Assembly: GCA_021234155.1 (NCBI GenBank)
Contig: JAJEKV010000036.1
Span: 7,453,426-7,517,425, forward strand
Direction of reading: 5' to 3'
DNA: 64,000 bases
Source of the DNA: Isoetes taiwanensis
Taxonomy: Eukaryota > Streptophyta > Lycopodiopsida > Isoetales > Isoetaceae
Positions 33,804 through 47,235 of this stretch are shown piece by piece. Made by a program: the position numbers and the translations under genes. The number at the start of each line of letters is the position of its first letter. Positions within the stretch are counted from its first letter, which is position 1. The notes beneath the pieces are model-generated. The model did not search any database and was not told the DNA's origin. It worked only from the letters and a program-made list of their open reading frames with translations.

Positions 33804-36800
33804 TTATTTTAACGTCCACGGAGGCCAGAGGCCTATGAGACGGTACATGCAGAGAAACGAGGCAAAAAGCCAAAACCCCAACACCAAAACAAACAATGTA
33901 ATCAGACAAGAACCCTACTACCGGATGAAAAAACCCCCACTTGGGAGGAAAAACCCTAACAAGAGGCTCTCAAATACCATGCCCCTCAAGAGCAAGTCCG
34001 ATGGCGAAATCAGAGGGATGTAAGCTCCCGGTCGGCTACCATAGGTGATGCGAGTAATCGATGTAGCGGTGTGTCGAGCATCTAAGATCGGTGTGCACCG
34101 CTTTCGGACATGGGCATATCTTTGAGCAATCACCGAGGGCATGGTGCTCATCCTCTATCACGTGCATCTCACAACACCGACATATCCTCTCCTCCCCGGG
34201 GATCCCGTGCCCGCCATTCACCCCCAAATGACTGTTTCAATTACGAGGTAATGGGAACCCGTCCTTATGGCAAAGAATAGCTCTCCGTTTATCCGCGAGT
34301 GTGTGCTTTCAAGCACCGATGGGGTCCATGCTCAAGGCGGGATTAATCTGGCGTGATAGTGCTCGTCTTGGGCTTTGCAAGAGTAGAGGCATCCCACAGG
34401 GGTGGCAGCATAGCCCGCATCCAATTGCCCATTCTCAAGCAAGATCGAATCGGCGGTGCCACCATCCGTTGGTAATCCATAGACCACCTCCTAAACCATC
34501 CCTTTATACGATTCTCGTGCCATACCCTCTTCAAATACTGGGGCCCCAAGGTTAACAACACGGCCTTGGGGGGCAAGCGATGCTCATCCATCCCATCCAC
34601 CTTATGGAAGCAAGTAAGATGCCGTGCATAGCGTAATCGTTGTAAAAAGGCGAGAACCCGTCTCATACAACAAAATCTGATACGGTATGGTGTCCTTCAC
34701 TCCCAAGCTATATGTCAAGAAAGCTTTCTGCACCCTTTCCAACCTATCCCACGTGTTTTTGCTTACTGCTGGGCCCCAAACCTCCACCCCATATAGCAGC
34801 ACCGGCTCGATCAAAGCCCTAAACAGGTGTGCTCTCCTCGCCCAATCACAGAGATCTATCCGGCAACACGCGTTTTGCACTGCATATAAAGCTTTCCGGC
34901 CTGCGACTGGCTCTCCTCTCCACACACTCATCCCACAAAGATGTTAGTAGTGAAATCAATTCCCGGATACTTGAAACTCCGCACCATCTCCACTTCCCCG
35001 CCCCTCAGTAATATAACTCCGGGATAGGGTGTTGCGAGGACAGGATCGCGAGAAGCTTAGTTTTGTGCAAGTTCACTGTCATTCCCGTTGCCCCACAGAA
35101 CCCACTGAGGGCATCCAAATGCTGCTGCATACTGCTGGCCGTGTGGGCTAGCAAAGCTACATCATCCGCATATAGTAACTGGCTCACAGAGGTCGCCTCA
35201 GATAATTGCACCCCGGCTCCCCCATGGTGCTGCATCCACGTCTCCAAGCTATCAATGTACAACCCAAAAAGCGTTGGAGACAACGGGCAGCCCTGCTTAA
35301 CTCCCATAGTGCTAGCTACCCGCCGATCTTCATAAGGCAGTGCAGCATGAATCCCATCATAAAGCTGGTGCACCCCATTCCGCAAATCACCGTGGAACTT
35401 CGCAAGTCTTGCAACCTCTCGCCACAAAGATGTCTCTGGGGGGCGGTATCATATGCGCCTTAAAATCTACAAAGCGAGAATACAAGTCCTCGTCGGCATT
35501 CCGCTTGCCTCCATCAACACTCTCAAAGTGAAGATATGGTCGGTCGTGGAGTGAGCTGGGCTTAAAGCCTACCCGCCAATTGCCCTTACCCCCGCCTTCT
35601 CGCCCACTTAGTGAGTTTCTTCTCCACCACCCTGCCAGGGCTTTGCAAACAACGAGCTTACCATAATCATCCGGTAATTCACCGGCTCATCCGTATTACC
35701 AGCTTTATGCACAGGAACAACCTTACTAACCATCCGGGGAGCCCCTCGCCGAGCCCGGTTAATGATCACCGTCGGGGGCCCTACCACGGATGGGCCACCC
35801 CATTTCAACAAATTCGGCCGCGCACCCTCAGAAATCCTTTGCCTTGCCATTAGCCCGGATGCACGAGACCCTGGCTGACATCCTCCCGCGTGGAGCTGCG
35901 ACACCTCTCCTACCTGATCCGGGACCACGGTATTAGCTCACGGGGGTCATATAACTCCTCACATAGCGGTGCATCCATTGCTCCACACTGACATTACTAG
36001 CCACCTGGCGCTTCTGGTATAACACCTTACGCCAAAAAGCTTTTGGCTCTGCCATGAGCATGTCAAACAGCGCCTCCGGATTTCTGCCATGTATCTCCCT
36101 TCTTGGCTTTTAGGAGCGACTTATAATCTTGCGGGGCTGTGGGGTCGCAAATCGTGGATCTATGACCAAGCGCAACTGGCTCTTTAGAGCCTTGCAATCA
36201 GCATCAAACCACGGGTTCTCAGGAAAATGCGTGGCGTCCCTCCTTGGATGGCCCTTCACTGCAAAGGAAGCCCCCAAGAAAAAGCGGCCCCTCACCGACC
36301 ATGCACACTGTCTTGCAATTATTGTAAAAGCTATCAAACCCCTAACTCCCGCACCAACACAGATTCATCGGCTCCCTCGCTACGATGGCGTGGAATGTAT
36401 GGTAACCCTCCACGCCCCTTTGCGGTGTCTCCACTATTGAGTGCTCCCAATTCATTGACATTAAGCGGGTAGTGATCTGATAAAGCCTCCTCATCCCCTG
36501 TGCTTGTGCCAATGGAGAAGTGTGTAACCATGTCAAGTGCTGCTACTAGAGCGAGAAGGTAATCCAACACACTAGCTCCCCATCCCGCCTATCACTCCTC
36601 GCAAGTAACACCCCCGAGTGTGGCCATCGCCGCAAACCATTACAAATTACCATGTCAAAACCCGGCAGAGCTGGACCAGTACCGCCAAAATGGTCTAGCC
36701 ACCATATCCCGGGAGTGCCGTGTATCTTTGAATAGCGGCCGCTCAAACCAAAGCGGATCAGCATTAGCGCCACCTTGGAAGGTCACCGACGCGCAATCAG

Positions 36801-37296
36801 CGCCGTCACGAGCATTGAAATCTCCTAGCAAAACACATGTCCCACTGCTTGTCTATAGTGGTCGATGTCATCATACGGTTCCCTATACGGCATCCGGACA
36901 TCTCATTAATGCGCATCATGTACCTGGTAGAACTTAGAGTCCGCATGGGGAATGTAGCAGCTAGCAAGAAACAATGGGACATGACCGTGCTCTAATACCA
37001 TTACCCACATGTAGCGGTTAAATGCATCGGACTTCTGAGTGTGATCTTGCATGCTAAAAGCGCCCCTAAAGTAGCAAGCCACTCCACCGCAGCGTTCGCC
37101 CGCCATGGCGCCATTAGCAAGTGAGAAACGCCGATATCCTCGGAATGTCCGGCAATCGATGCCCTTCATACTCCCATGTCTCCCTGCAGAAGACGATGTC
37201 CATGTCCGTCGCGATCCCATTCAAGCCCACGCCCTTCGCCACGGGAAGCCCCTACAATTCCAGGAAACAATGCGAAGACACTTTCCCTATGCTGAC
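33804..37296 (-). pseudogene. LINE ORF2: AP endonuclease, reverse transcriptase, zinc-binding C-terminus
   Basis: The minus strand starts with an APE endonuclease N-terminus near 37275 (IVSWNCRGFPW) and continues with GGVACYFRGAF, FLASCYIPHAD and NGLRRWPHS. The RT has GVKQGCPLSPTLFGLYID and LLYADDVALL (catalytic YADD at about 35170), then thumb/connection sequence LYGVEVWGPAVS and a CCHC-like ending RICRCC...IEDEHHALGDC near 34150. Frames change many times, so no long ORF survives. Domain order and APE type place it in the plant LINE group with an apurinic-like nuclease. The 3' UTR carries GGCCTCCGTGGACG. Confidence 0.88.
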
Positions 37297-38079
37297 CATG
37301 GAATAAAATAACGGCTAAGGTTGGCCAAATGGCTATTTTGTAGCTTTTTTTTCAAGAAAAATGGCTAAACTAAATGGGAAAAAATGGCCCAAAAAATAAA
37401 ATTTTAGCCCAATTTTTTTTCCACCCAAGTGAGCTTCTAGGTTGAATAGCCAAACCTCCATCTCTAGACAACTCTATCAGAACATCGATTAGCTAAATCT
37501 AAGAAAGAAGGGACTTGGAAAAGTAGGTGGATTAGCTTACAACCTGACACCAAGATCTATACGGACTTTAAGAAATCACCAAGTAGGGTTCAATTTGTTT
37601 GTTTCTTGTTTATTATTATTATTTTTTCTTATTCTAGGTGCGAAGTTGAAGCATCTGCATAGTTGATCATATCTAAAAGGAATAATGTACCTTTTTCTTG
37701 TTAAGTTTTGAACAAGTTCATGTATGTTTATGTCTGCATTGCTTCTTTGTATCAAGGAAGTTATAATAACGATTATAATTCCGTCAGTTATGTCACACTA
37801 TGTTGATCACCATTTACTTTGTCCATATTAAATTACATTTTAACAACAATAAGTTCAATGCCTTTGTCCGAAGGCTTGGACTTTCTAAAATTAGCATAAT
37901 ATGATGGCTAATATTTGCCACCCCATTTTTTGAAAGTTTAGCCAAAGCCAAGAAACTAGTGGTGTAGAAAACTCATCTAGTTTAGCCAAGTGCAAGAAAC
38001 TTCAAGCTCTAATTTGAGGGTAGTTTAGCCAAACCTATTTTGGCTACACTAAAATATAAGAGTAGTAATTTATTCCATG
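37297..38079. mobile_element. Terminal-inverted-repeat element inserted in the LINE, 8-bp TSD
   Basis: The insert begins CATGGAATAAA and ends TTTATTCCATG, flanked by perfect 8-bp direct repeats ATGCTGAC at 37289-37296 and 38080-38087. Removing it restores continuity between LINE ORF1 and ORF2. It is AT-rich, non-coding and 783 bp long. Internal words GGCCAAATGGCTATTTTG and AGCCAAACCTATTTTGGCT are imperfect subterminal inverted repeats. The TSD length fits hAT or P superfamilies; the CATGG end is not the CAGGG end of the MITEs at 6.5 and 9.7 kb. Confidence 0.85.
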
Positions 38080-38087
38080 ATGCTGAC

Positions 38088-39140
38088 TGCGGCTGTGGAC
38101 CCATCTGAGTGCCTGAGGACGCTGCTGTGGTTGGAATAACTCGGGCAGCCTGCTGACGGGACCCTGATGGATGTGCTGCAGTTGTGGAAGGCCTCAATCC
38201 GCCCTCTCTCCCTCGGCTTGGCGCCTGATGCCCCTGACCGCTCTCGCCCCTGCGGCGACGCAGTTGTTCGTGGGAGTGCGCCTCAAATGCCCGGCGAGGG
38301 AGGCACGTATACCTTCATCTTGCCATTAACCAAACCGGCGACCCCTCCACGCTTGTCGAATCTCTCTTATCTTGACCAACTCTTGGCTTCTTTCCCCGCT
38401 GTTGCGGTGGCGTGAGATCCGCATCCGGTATATGGACGCATTCTTCAAGCGGCAATCGAAAGGTGCAACAACAAAGATTTTGCCTCCCAATCCAAGACTG
38501 CAAACTTAACTAGCCGAGGTCTCATGCTCGGTCCTCCGACCCTGATTGGACTCTTGATAATCAAATAATAATGGAGATTTGCAAGTACCAGGGTGGTAAG
38601 CTTACCTCGCAAATCCTCGCCTTGTTCCTCCGGCAATCCCCACGAAATAAGGTTGAGGCGGCGCCTGGATGTCTTGCTCCTCACGGCACTACCGCGCCCT
38701 TCGATTCCCCGAGCCACCTCGGTCTCGGTATGGGGTGCTTTGGTCTGGACGACTCGGTGGTGCACTCTGGACTCGTTGCACCTCCATTTGGAGGTCCTGC
38801 ATCTCTTGCTGTAAGTGGGCCATATGGTTCTCTATATGTGAGCATCTTCCTGACATCTCCTGCCTGTCTGCCTTTGCTTCATCAAGGAATTGAGCCTGCC
38901 CGCGACCGCCTTCCACATCCTTTTCCTTAGCATCTATCCGACCAGTCATGCTTGTGACTTGTACAATCTGCTGCAGCAACCCCTTCATGTCAGCCCGTGC
39001 TTGCGCCATGTCTTCCATCCACTGCTGGTGGACCTTATCCAAGCGGTGCCCCATCTCCGTGACTAGCTGCGTTGTTGCTTGTATCTCCCCTCTTATCTGG
39101 TCATTAGCCTTTTGGGCTCCCCGACGATTAGGCTACCATG
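38088..39140 (-). pseudogene. LINE ORF1 (coiled coil plus RRM-like)
   Basis: The minus strand encodes a long heptad-rich segment (DKVHQQWMEDMAQARADM; HIENHMAHLQQEMQDLQME, 39054-38760), then RRLNLISWGLPEEQGEDL near 38640, the typical entry to the ORF1 RNA-binding fold. Shared strand, order upstream of ORF2 and removal of the TIR insert tie it to the LINE. ORF1 proteins coat LINE RNA. At least two frame changes break it. Confidence 0.7.
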
Positions 39141-40400
39141 AATTGTTTATTGAAATTGATATGGGCATTGTACGGTAGAAAATGTTGCTTCATTGTTGCG
39201 TCCAGCGTGTTACATATTGAATTTGCTAATGACGCCCATTAATATTTGACATAATTCAAGCGGTATAAGATATTCCTTTGAACCATGGAATAGCTGTCAT
39301 AATACATGGCTGTCATACACAGATGTCCATTGTACAAAAGATGGATATGCATCCTTCACAACCCTATATTAAGCCTGCAAGCCTATCGGAGCTACAGCAA
39401 AGGCCATCAACCCTAGCAAAGGCCATCAACCCTACACTTTTCACTAACATTTGCAGTAACCACGTTCATATGAAAGATGAAGTTTGCATGGGGCAATGGC
39501 AAAAGTCAGTTATAATAGATGCATTTATTATTAAGAAAGTAATGGAAACTTAATGGACCACTCGTTGATATAATGTAACTTTCTAGAGTACAGAGTATAG
39601 AATTTTGTACAAAGCACAGAGTCAAGAGCGCACAACACAGCCAAGAAGCAACTCTAAACAACTGCAACAAAAAAATGAAGCTAAATTTGGATTCCAAGCA
39701 AAGTTCTACTTCATGAAATGTGTTTTATGCATACATAATGATATGAAGCTTGTTTAAAAACCTATCAATAGTATAACCATTCTGCTTTAAGTCTGTTGCC
39801 TACCTTTTGTCAAGTCCTTGTATTTGCATACACCATTTTTTACTTCTATTGAGAAATGTCATTCATGTAAATCATATTTTTCCATTGTAAAGCATAGACA
39901 AATTTCAGCCAATGAAAAGTGTGTAAAGTCCAAACTCGTCCGATTTCAATTCTTGAAGCTAGCACTAAACTTGCACTTCTATTTTCGAATATACCCATAC
40001 ATGTCATGAACTCAATAGAACTTCGGCTCTTCTTGCTATAGTCTATACAGTATATGAACCTGCAAGAATGCATGTTCCCTGAGGTCTGCATAATTAATGT
40101 ATTCAGTCCCGCGGTTCAACTAAATAACAACATGGCTATTCATTTAGAAAGGAAGAAACTATTGGATGTGCTCATAACTATATACGTGACATTCGATGCC
40201 CATGACGTGAAGTTCTTTAAAATCATCGAGCACTACCTCATAATGTGTGTTGACAACATGTTTGTCACATCTTGCAATGTATCCTCTGAGTCTGCATAGC
40301 AAAGCTAGTTTAGATACATAAAAATAACTTTGATTTCTTAGTCTACCGCATCTATACCAATATCCTTGCAATTTACTGGGAAATAAACTTACATCTTATA
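39141..40400. other. Mostly intronic-looking sequence
   Basis: AT-rich with no long frame. One possible minus-strand mini-exon (about 40242-40300, after TTGCTATGCAG) reads SEDTLQDVTNMLSTHIM, which may belong to the host gene described next. Otherwise I see nothing. Confidence 0.35.
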
Positions 40401-40401
40401 C

Positions 40402-43400
40402 CTTCTCACTTCCACCACGAATAATAAGGCCTCAATTTGGATGCTTGTTGCATGGAGCTCTGCATTCTGGGCTATTCTTCCGCACAAAAGATTGCGCTGC
40501 ATGCTCACCAACAAAACTATTATCAGTCCATCATGACCATGCATCTCAACTAAATTTGCGCAGTTAACTACTTCCTAGAATAATCACAACCAAATCAACA
40601 TAATTGCATGTAACTGAAATTGTGCTTATTAGAATCAAGTTTAAACATCTGGGCTATAAATCAGAAGCAACATCATCCATCTTATAAACTTTATTGACTT
40701 CGGCCTGCAATTTCTAGAGAACACAACACACATATAACCCTCAAGAACTTAATTTTTGAGGAAGCAAACAAAGGAAAACGTACCATGGCAATAAGGTTAT
40801 GTCTTCAAAAGTTTCTGCAAGATCAATATCTAAAAGGGCGCGCAATTACAGATGGTTTTATTCATAATTTAACTTCTTCCAGCCGCGCTTATTGTTGTAC
40901 TGGTTTACAACATGAACATTACATAAAAACCCCAAATGAATCCTGGATGCAAATATCTAAATAAGGATATTATTCTAAGAGAACCTTGGCACTGACCTTG
41001 TATGCTCAAGCTCTTCTGCAGGCTCACAAATAGACTAAGAAGCCAATATAGCTAGAGTTAAATGAGAAAATCCAGAGCGGAGATATCAATAAAAGAATAG
41101 AAGCAGCAAAAATGGAAGAATAGAACTACCGCAATGAATTAGAAAACTGAACACAAAACAACGGCAAAAAAAACATCCACATCATGGGCTTCAACAGTGG
41201 CAGCATGAGCTCATCATCTAGGGGGGCTAATGTAATAATTACCTCTATTGTTAGAAGATTGTGTTATTCTGCTACACCTGGCAAATGCAAAGAACAAATC
41301 CTTCAAATAGCATCACAAATTTGCAAAGACATGCAGTCATAAATACCTCCATGACTGAAGATATTGTCTCTCCAATTCCTCCTTTGGAGTTCGGATCCCA
41401 GATAAAACATGTAGGATCTGAAACATTAAGGAAGTTAGAGATTTACCATGTTTCTCACTACAATCAGCGGATACAGGTATCCATGCAACATTTTGAGTAC
41501 TTAGCGAGAGAGATCCTTCTGCAAAAGGAATTTACCTTCACATGCAAGAAAAAACAAATAGCATGAATATGTCTGTATCATTAATAATCTGATATGCTCT
41601 GCAAGCTGAAAGCACTAACCACATCCTTTGGAATATCATTTATGCTTTTGCAAATGCAACTAAGCTTGAAATATTCCCTATTACATTAATCTAGAACTCA
41701 TCATAAGAACAATTTGCAGACACTAAGCTGGAACACATAAGAACAGAGAGATATCTACCAGAGGTTTTAAAGTTATTGTGCTATTGGCTATGGGTCAGTA
41801 TCTAACAACAATACTACAGGAAGTGGAAGAGTAGAAAACCTTTCACCAAATTATGCATCTCTAATCGTGAAAGTATACCTAGCCATCTACTTCTTAAACT
41901 ATGCATCATAAGAATAAGAAAGAGATCAACGAAAAAGAATAAGCATCAAATAAGTAAGAATAAGAAATAGATGCCTATATGGCCTCCATCTAGATAGATT
42001 GCTTCAACATCAAATTAAATTTAAAGTTAAAACTGAAGCTTAAGATTCACCTGCAATAATGCTTGCAAAGCCCCATTGCACATCTCTCTATAAGTTCCTA
42101 GAAATGCAGATACATCAAAGCCAAAGCCAGTTAAAACTTCAGACATGCATACTAATGTGCAGTAATGTGAAGCAAATCTTTTGGCATAATTTGAAACATG
42201 TTCTAGAGTACATTATTGTTAGAAAAATAGAGAAGCAATTTTCGAAGTAAGCCTGAGTTCTTTGTAGCTTAGAATCAGATGTTGCCTTCTTGCCAAGAGA
42301 GAGACAACTCCAAGAGGAATAAGCTGGGTTTTCATGCTCCAAGTAAAGAAAAACTTCAGCGATGCTACACTCCAGTTCACATTCAAGTAGCAAGTTCTAA
42401 AAATGAGAGAAGAATGCATTCGGTTCAAAGATGAAGAAGGCAAAAACGAAATTACTTGAGACGAATTACCAGAGAGGTAGCTCCGAAGCTGTAGGCCGAA
42501 ATTGTACCGGATGCATGCATTCTAAAAATCATCTCTTCTAAACCCTCTGGCGCATCATAGTATCCACGTCTGCCATAGGCCGAGAATGACGATAATCAAG
42601 CAGGCAGGCGACGAATTAGCATGCACCTCCACCTCGCCACCTGCAATCGGATAAAAAGAGCCCCAACCCAAAACTCAAAATCATACGAAAGAAAATTCTC
42701 CGATTTTTGGATAATCGAGAATTTTTTCCCGCGTTTAAACTCTCCAATACCTTTAGAAAATGACTTATTAAAAATTTAAAAAATATTTTCCTTCAAACCA
42801 GAAAAACCCAAATTAACAAGATAGATAGTGTTTTTTTTTAATATATCATATAGTTTCGGACAGAGAATGTACTTTCATCTTATATATATTTGTCTTTGAA
42901 TAATTCAACTAAACTTTTAGGATCAGTTATCTGTCATTCTCAATATTGTTACACTGTACCTACAGATCTAGTAAACGAATATAGTACTTGTAACTCAGCT
43001 CTGTCATATTCTAATATTCTCACACATTGAATATTATTTAGCTGCATTTCAAAGTCAACTACACATAATTCACATGCTGCATACAGTACACCACAATCAC
43101 TGTACAATATAATAACTACCACATGCACCACCACACTAAGCACCATAACTAAGAAAACATCAATAACAGAATTTAAAAACTAACTTGTGATTCCTCCAGA
43201 TAGTGGGCAGCATGTTCTTCTCTTACATTTCTCTCCAATCTTCTAGTTTTAACATCCAATCTTCTAGTTTTAACATCCTTTGTGTTAGAAGACACTCTGG
43301 TGTTCTCAATCTAAAATTTTTGAATCTTTTCTATTTGTTCATCTTTGCAGGTTTCTTGGGAGAACACCTAATACCTTTCCACGATCCCTCTCACTGATTT

Positions 43401-43811
43401 TGTCACTTGTTTCAGAATCTGCACGGCGTGGTACAGACATTGCAGGGCAGCTATTCTTGGCTGCTAGGCAGTCATTGCTGGTAGAGAGTTTCATAATCTG
43501 CATAGAGTCCCAGAGGCTCCTAATGACAATGCTCTTGGCTTTCAAATCCTTTAATTCTTCACCTATAAATTTTTCCAATGTTTTATCCCTCAAAAACTCA
43601 AGTAAAATTGCTTTTTTCATGCAATCCTCAATTCTTTTGGTCTGTTTACGGAAAGATGTTAGCAAATTAAGGACAATACGGCGTTTAGTATTTGCACTTC
43701 TTGATAAACCGGATCATTCTGCCACAAGCTCCAATCCTTCCTCTCTTCTTTTCCTCTGGCGCATTTTCTTCACCATTTCTTCTTCCTTGGTTCTTCTTCG
43801 TTTTCTTCTGT
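40402..43811 (-). CDS. Unidentified host gene, several exons
   Basis: Exon-like tracts with good splice borders run on the minus strand: 43811-43375 (after GGCATTTCAG, ending GGAAAG|GTATTAG; contains RIEDCMKKAILLEFLRDKTL, Lys/Arg-rich start, one in-frame TGA); about 42396-42200 (ELECSIAEVFLYLEHENP); 41518-41447 and 41417-41347, which join in phase to give AWIPVSADCSEKHDPTCFIW and SKGGIGETISSVME; and 40496-40402 (RNLLCGRIAQNAELHATSI). The joined pair shows real splicing constraint. I do not recognise the protein. These exons could be the 3' part of the same gene as 47689-48421. The TGA may be an error or mean the first tract is not fully coding. Confidence 0.5.
43234..43276. repeat. Short direct duplication (21 bp)
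   Basis: TCCAATCTTCTAGTTTTAACA occurs twice in direct succession with a tiny offset. It is a simple slippage duplication. Confidence 0.8.
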
Positions 43812-44232
43812 CTGAAATGCCAATTTATAGATAGATTACCTCGTTGACATCCATACCCATAATGGATTGGAGCTTGCAGCAGGGAGCCAAAGAACAAGAC
43901 GTAGGCAAAGAACAGGAAAGGGCCGAAGAATAGGAATTTTAGTTTTGAAATTAGAATCCCAAATTGGGACTTCATTCTTAAATAATGGCAGTTGAGCGGT
44001 GCCATAATTATAGTTTCATACCACAAAAGTGGCGGATGTGCGATCACATTTTGGTGGGACAAGAGGGACAACAGAATTGGGATATCACAACGTGCTTTTA
44101 CCCTGGAATCCTTGCTGGATCTAACCTGAGCACAACCTATATTTAGTGTAGTGCAGGAGACCTATGGCACTTTATCAAAAGGAAAACTAGTGTTCACAAA
44201 TTTCATTGACTTATTTGAGAGCCATTCGCCCA

Positions 44233-44239
<7 letters not shown>

Positions 44240-44263
<24 letters not shown>

Positions 44264-44420
44264 TTGAGAGCCAGAAAGTTTTTTATTCATTGATTATGGA
44301 AATAATACCCATTCTCCATATAGAGAATGGGAGAGAAAAAGTACAAGATTTTTTTGTTTTTTTTTTTTTTTTTTTGAGAGAATGAAGTTTTTTCCATTAA
44401 TTATAGAAAAAAAGTACAAT
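44240..44420 (-). mobile_element. Two nested poly(A)-tailed retroposon 3' ends
   Basis: Two long T runs (about 44247-44265 and 44356-44376) are each followed by GAGAG...AGTTTTTTxxATT and ATTATxGAAA. On the minus strand this is a retroposon 3' end with a poly(A) tail, and the second sits inside or beside the first. Only about 50-90 bases of each body are evident, too little to classify. Confidence 0.5.
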
Positions 44421-45489
44421 AGAGTTCATTGTCAATGTGGGAACATGACAATAGAACTGTAGATAGCAGTGAGTAAAATAGAAATAGAATAAACATAGAT
44501 TGAAAATCCACAAATATATCTGCTAAAATAACGGTAAGTGTAACAGCCATATGAAGGAAGATCATGATAAAACCTGCAAAAGACCTGCTGATAGCCGAGA
44601 TCTAGAAGATGTCGACCATAAACAGACTACATAGAAAGGAATTTAAGGAGCCAAAATATGAAGGTAGGCAAAGGGAAGAGAATAGGATTGAAAAGAGTAA
44701 ATTAATCTGAGTCTTTGGAACTGACCAAAAAACCTGCCATTGGTACCTGATAAAGTAAAGAACCACAGAAAGATCGGGAACAAGCAAGAGACAAAAATGG
44801 GGGCTAGCAAGAGAGGAAAAAAAGGATGGACTCATAGACTATGTTTTGTATTAGACCATGTTTATGGTTGAAAAAAGTGTTATGATGAAGCGTTCATCCT
44901 GGACTAGCTGCGATAGAATGCTTCAATTGAAATGTCCAACCATCATCAAGAATCTTTCAAACATTAATATTCAGCAGCAAAGGTACAAAATGTAAGATTA
45001 TTCCTGTGGCTTTATGTTGCCATTCGGGAGCCATATGCAATCCTCCTTAAAAAATGCCAGCAATTGCATAACGATAGCTATTTAATTGCATGCTTAGCTC
45101 TGATATCTTGCACCAGTGACTAGCCTGTAGACAAGTTTGCCAAGAGATTCATGGATATAAATTGTCATTTGTATTAATTTGAATTCATCTAGAGTTTGTG
45201 TAATGCAATCCAAACATTAATCTGCTCCATGGAAATGCAACATTATAAAAGCCTTAGTTGCATACTTCTTAGGTGCCATGTCAGAAATGCCTTATTCTCC
45301 AAAATCTCTGAAATCAATTCTACCACAGAGATAACAAGCGAATGGATGTCGTATTACGGTATGAAAGAGGATGTGTCTGGACAGCTTTATATCCATTAAG
45401 ATTGCTAAAAATTTGTTGGGCCGAGGCACTGGCACAATCCGCAACAATAGGATAAGGAAAGGATAGTCTTGCTCCTCTTAAAATTTCTA
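44421..45489. other. Non-coding, nothing recognised
   Basis: No splice-bounded frames or repeats stood out. It is probably intron of the minus-strand host gene. Confidence 0.35.
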
Positions 45490-45602
45490 ACGAACGTCCA
45501 GGCTTAGGCCAGTTGGTCTCCGTGGACGTTAAAATATACTTCCTTCCTTCCTTCCTTCCTTCCTTCCTTCCTTCCTTCCTTCCTTCCTTCCTTCCTTCCT
45601 TA
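45490..45602 (+). mobile_element. LINE 3' end with long (TTCC)n tail
   Basis: GGCCAGTTGGTCTCCGTGG and ACGTTAAAATATAC lead straight into about 15 TTCC units. This is the plus-strand counterpart of the 33778 LINE terminus and is 5'-truncated to about 50 bases. The tail length implies later microsatellite growth. Confidence 0.75.
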
Positions 45603-46720
45603 AACCCTTCACACAGTCAAGATGCTTCTTTGGAACACAGGCTATGTTTCAATATTTATTGACGAAAGATCCGTTGTTACTTTATCCAATATCATATCAT
45701 GTAATTTATAGATTGTTAACGTTGATGATAGGATAAGTAGTAACTGTATCGTGATCTCTGTCTTGCCTTCTATGACAATCCAACTCTAAGCAAATATGAC
45801 TCGATTGTAGATGGACAACACCATCCACTAGAATATTCCTACAAACAGTGAAAGGACTAGGCCACATGACAAATGAAAGAGTGCAATCTCTGATTTCTGA
45901 TCAAAGACAATACGAGAAATAAAACACAAATGATCAAAAATGAAAAGTCAAATCAGTTCTCATTGCATGTGATTTGGACAAGGCTTATAATGCCATGACG
46001 GCCACAATATTAGGCCCAAATCACAATATTCAGTTATGTCTTTTCAACTTCATAAGCATTGCAACGCTAGGTCCTATGATAATTACAATATTCTGATATG
46101 CCTTTTTAACATCATAAGCATTGCAATGCTAAGTGATTCAGATCCTATGATATCATGTGCATAAACATTGGACATACATTTTAATCAATGCCATGATGGA
46201 TACAATATCAAACCAGATTACAATACATCTGTCTTTTTAGTATATTGCTACCCGGATTTGGCTGAAAGGGAGCCTCATATTTCAAAGGTGCATGGAAGGA
46301 CGTGGGGACCAAAAGTAACCCATGTTGGTAATTAGAACTCGAAGGGTACAGTTAGAAATTAAGATAGCGGCACCAATAGCATCCAGCTTTCTACTCCAGA
46401 ACCTATATAGTGCAGTGTAAAACTTCCTCCACTTGCAATTATAAATGAAGTGTACAAGCCTGTACCTATTCATAAGCAGAAAAGACAGATTAACCAGCTA
46501 TGGCACCTAAGCTAACCCCTCATAAAGCAAGCGCACATTTTAATTCGAAAGAAATGATGAGACTATGTAGATTAAATGTATCTTGTAGAAGTGCCTTACT
46601 TTTATTTTGGAGGAAACATCCCATCTACATCTATACAACCAAATCCACTTTCTACACTAAATCACAAAGAAAAAACCAACTGCAAAGCCACTTTCTACAT
46701 TAAAGGAGTAACTAAAAAAA
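45603..46720. other. Intron-like sequence, possible small minus-strand frame
   Basis: Mostly AT-rich. A minus-strand frame at 46473-46282 (WRKFYTALYRFWSRKLDAIG) could be an exon, but its borders are unclear. Confidence 0.3.
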
Positions 46721-46721
46721 T

Positions 46722-47235
46722 ATACCAGCCTACAAACAACTAACCTGAAAGACCGTGCCTTTAACAATCTTTCAAACAAAAACCATTATGGGAACAAACT
46801 AAAAGCACATTAATATTCATGTTTCGAGTAACGACAACCCAAAAGCTTTGGGACTTGTTGAATATGAACATCAAAATAGTATAAATAACAGAACATAAGC
46901 AAAGCTTGTAACATAGGGGGCATATGACAACATAATGCACAAATGCTAATATATAATACAATTGATGTTTAAAAAAATATACCAGCCTACAAACAACTAA
47001 CCCGAAAAGACCGCCTTTAACAATCTTCCGGACAAAACCATTGTGGGAACAAACCAAAGGACATTAATATTCATTAGCCTTTAACAACCTTCATGTTTCG
47101 AGTAACGACAACCCAAAAGCTTTGGGACGTGTTGAATATGAACATCAAAGTAGTATAAATAACAGAATATAAGCAAGGCTTGTAACATAGGGGGCATATG
47201 ACAACATAATGCAGTCAATGCTAGTATGTAATACA
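46722..47235. repeat. Tandem duplication, ~255-bp unit
   Basis: The block from ACCAGCCTACAAACAACTAAC through AACCCAAAAGCTTTGGGAC to GGGGGCATATGACAACATAA appears at 46722 and again at 46978. The second copy has extra bases near 47080. It lies in probable intron. Confidence 0.85.
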
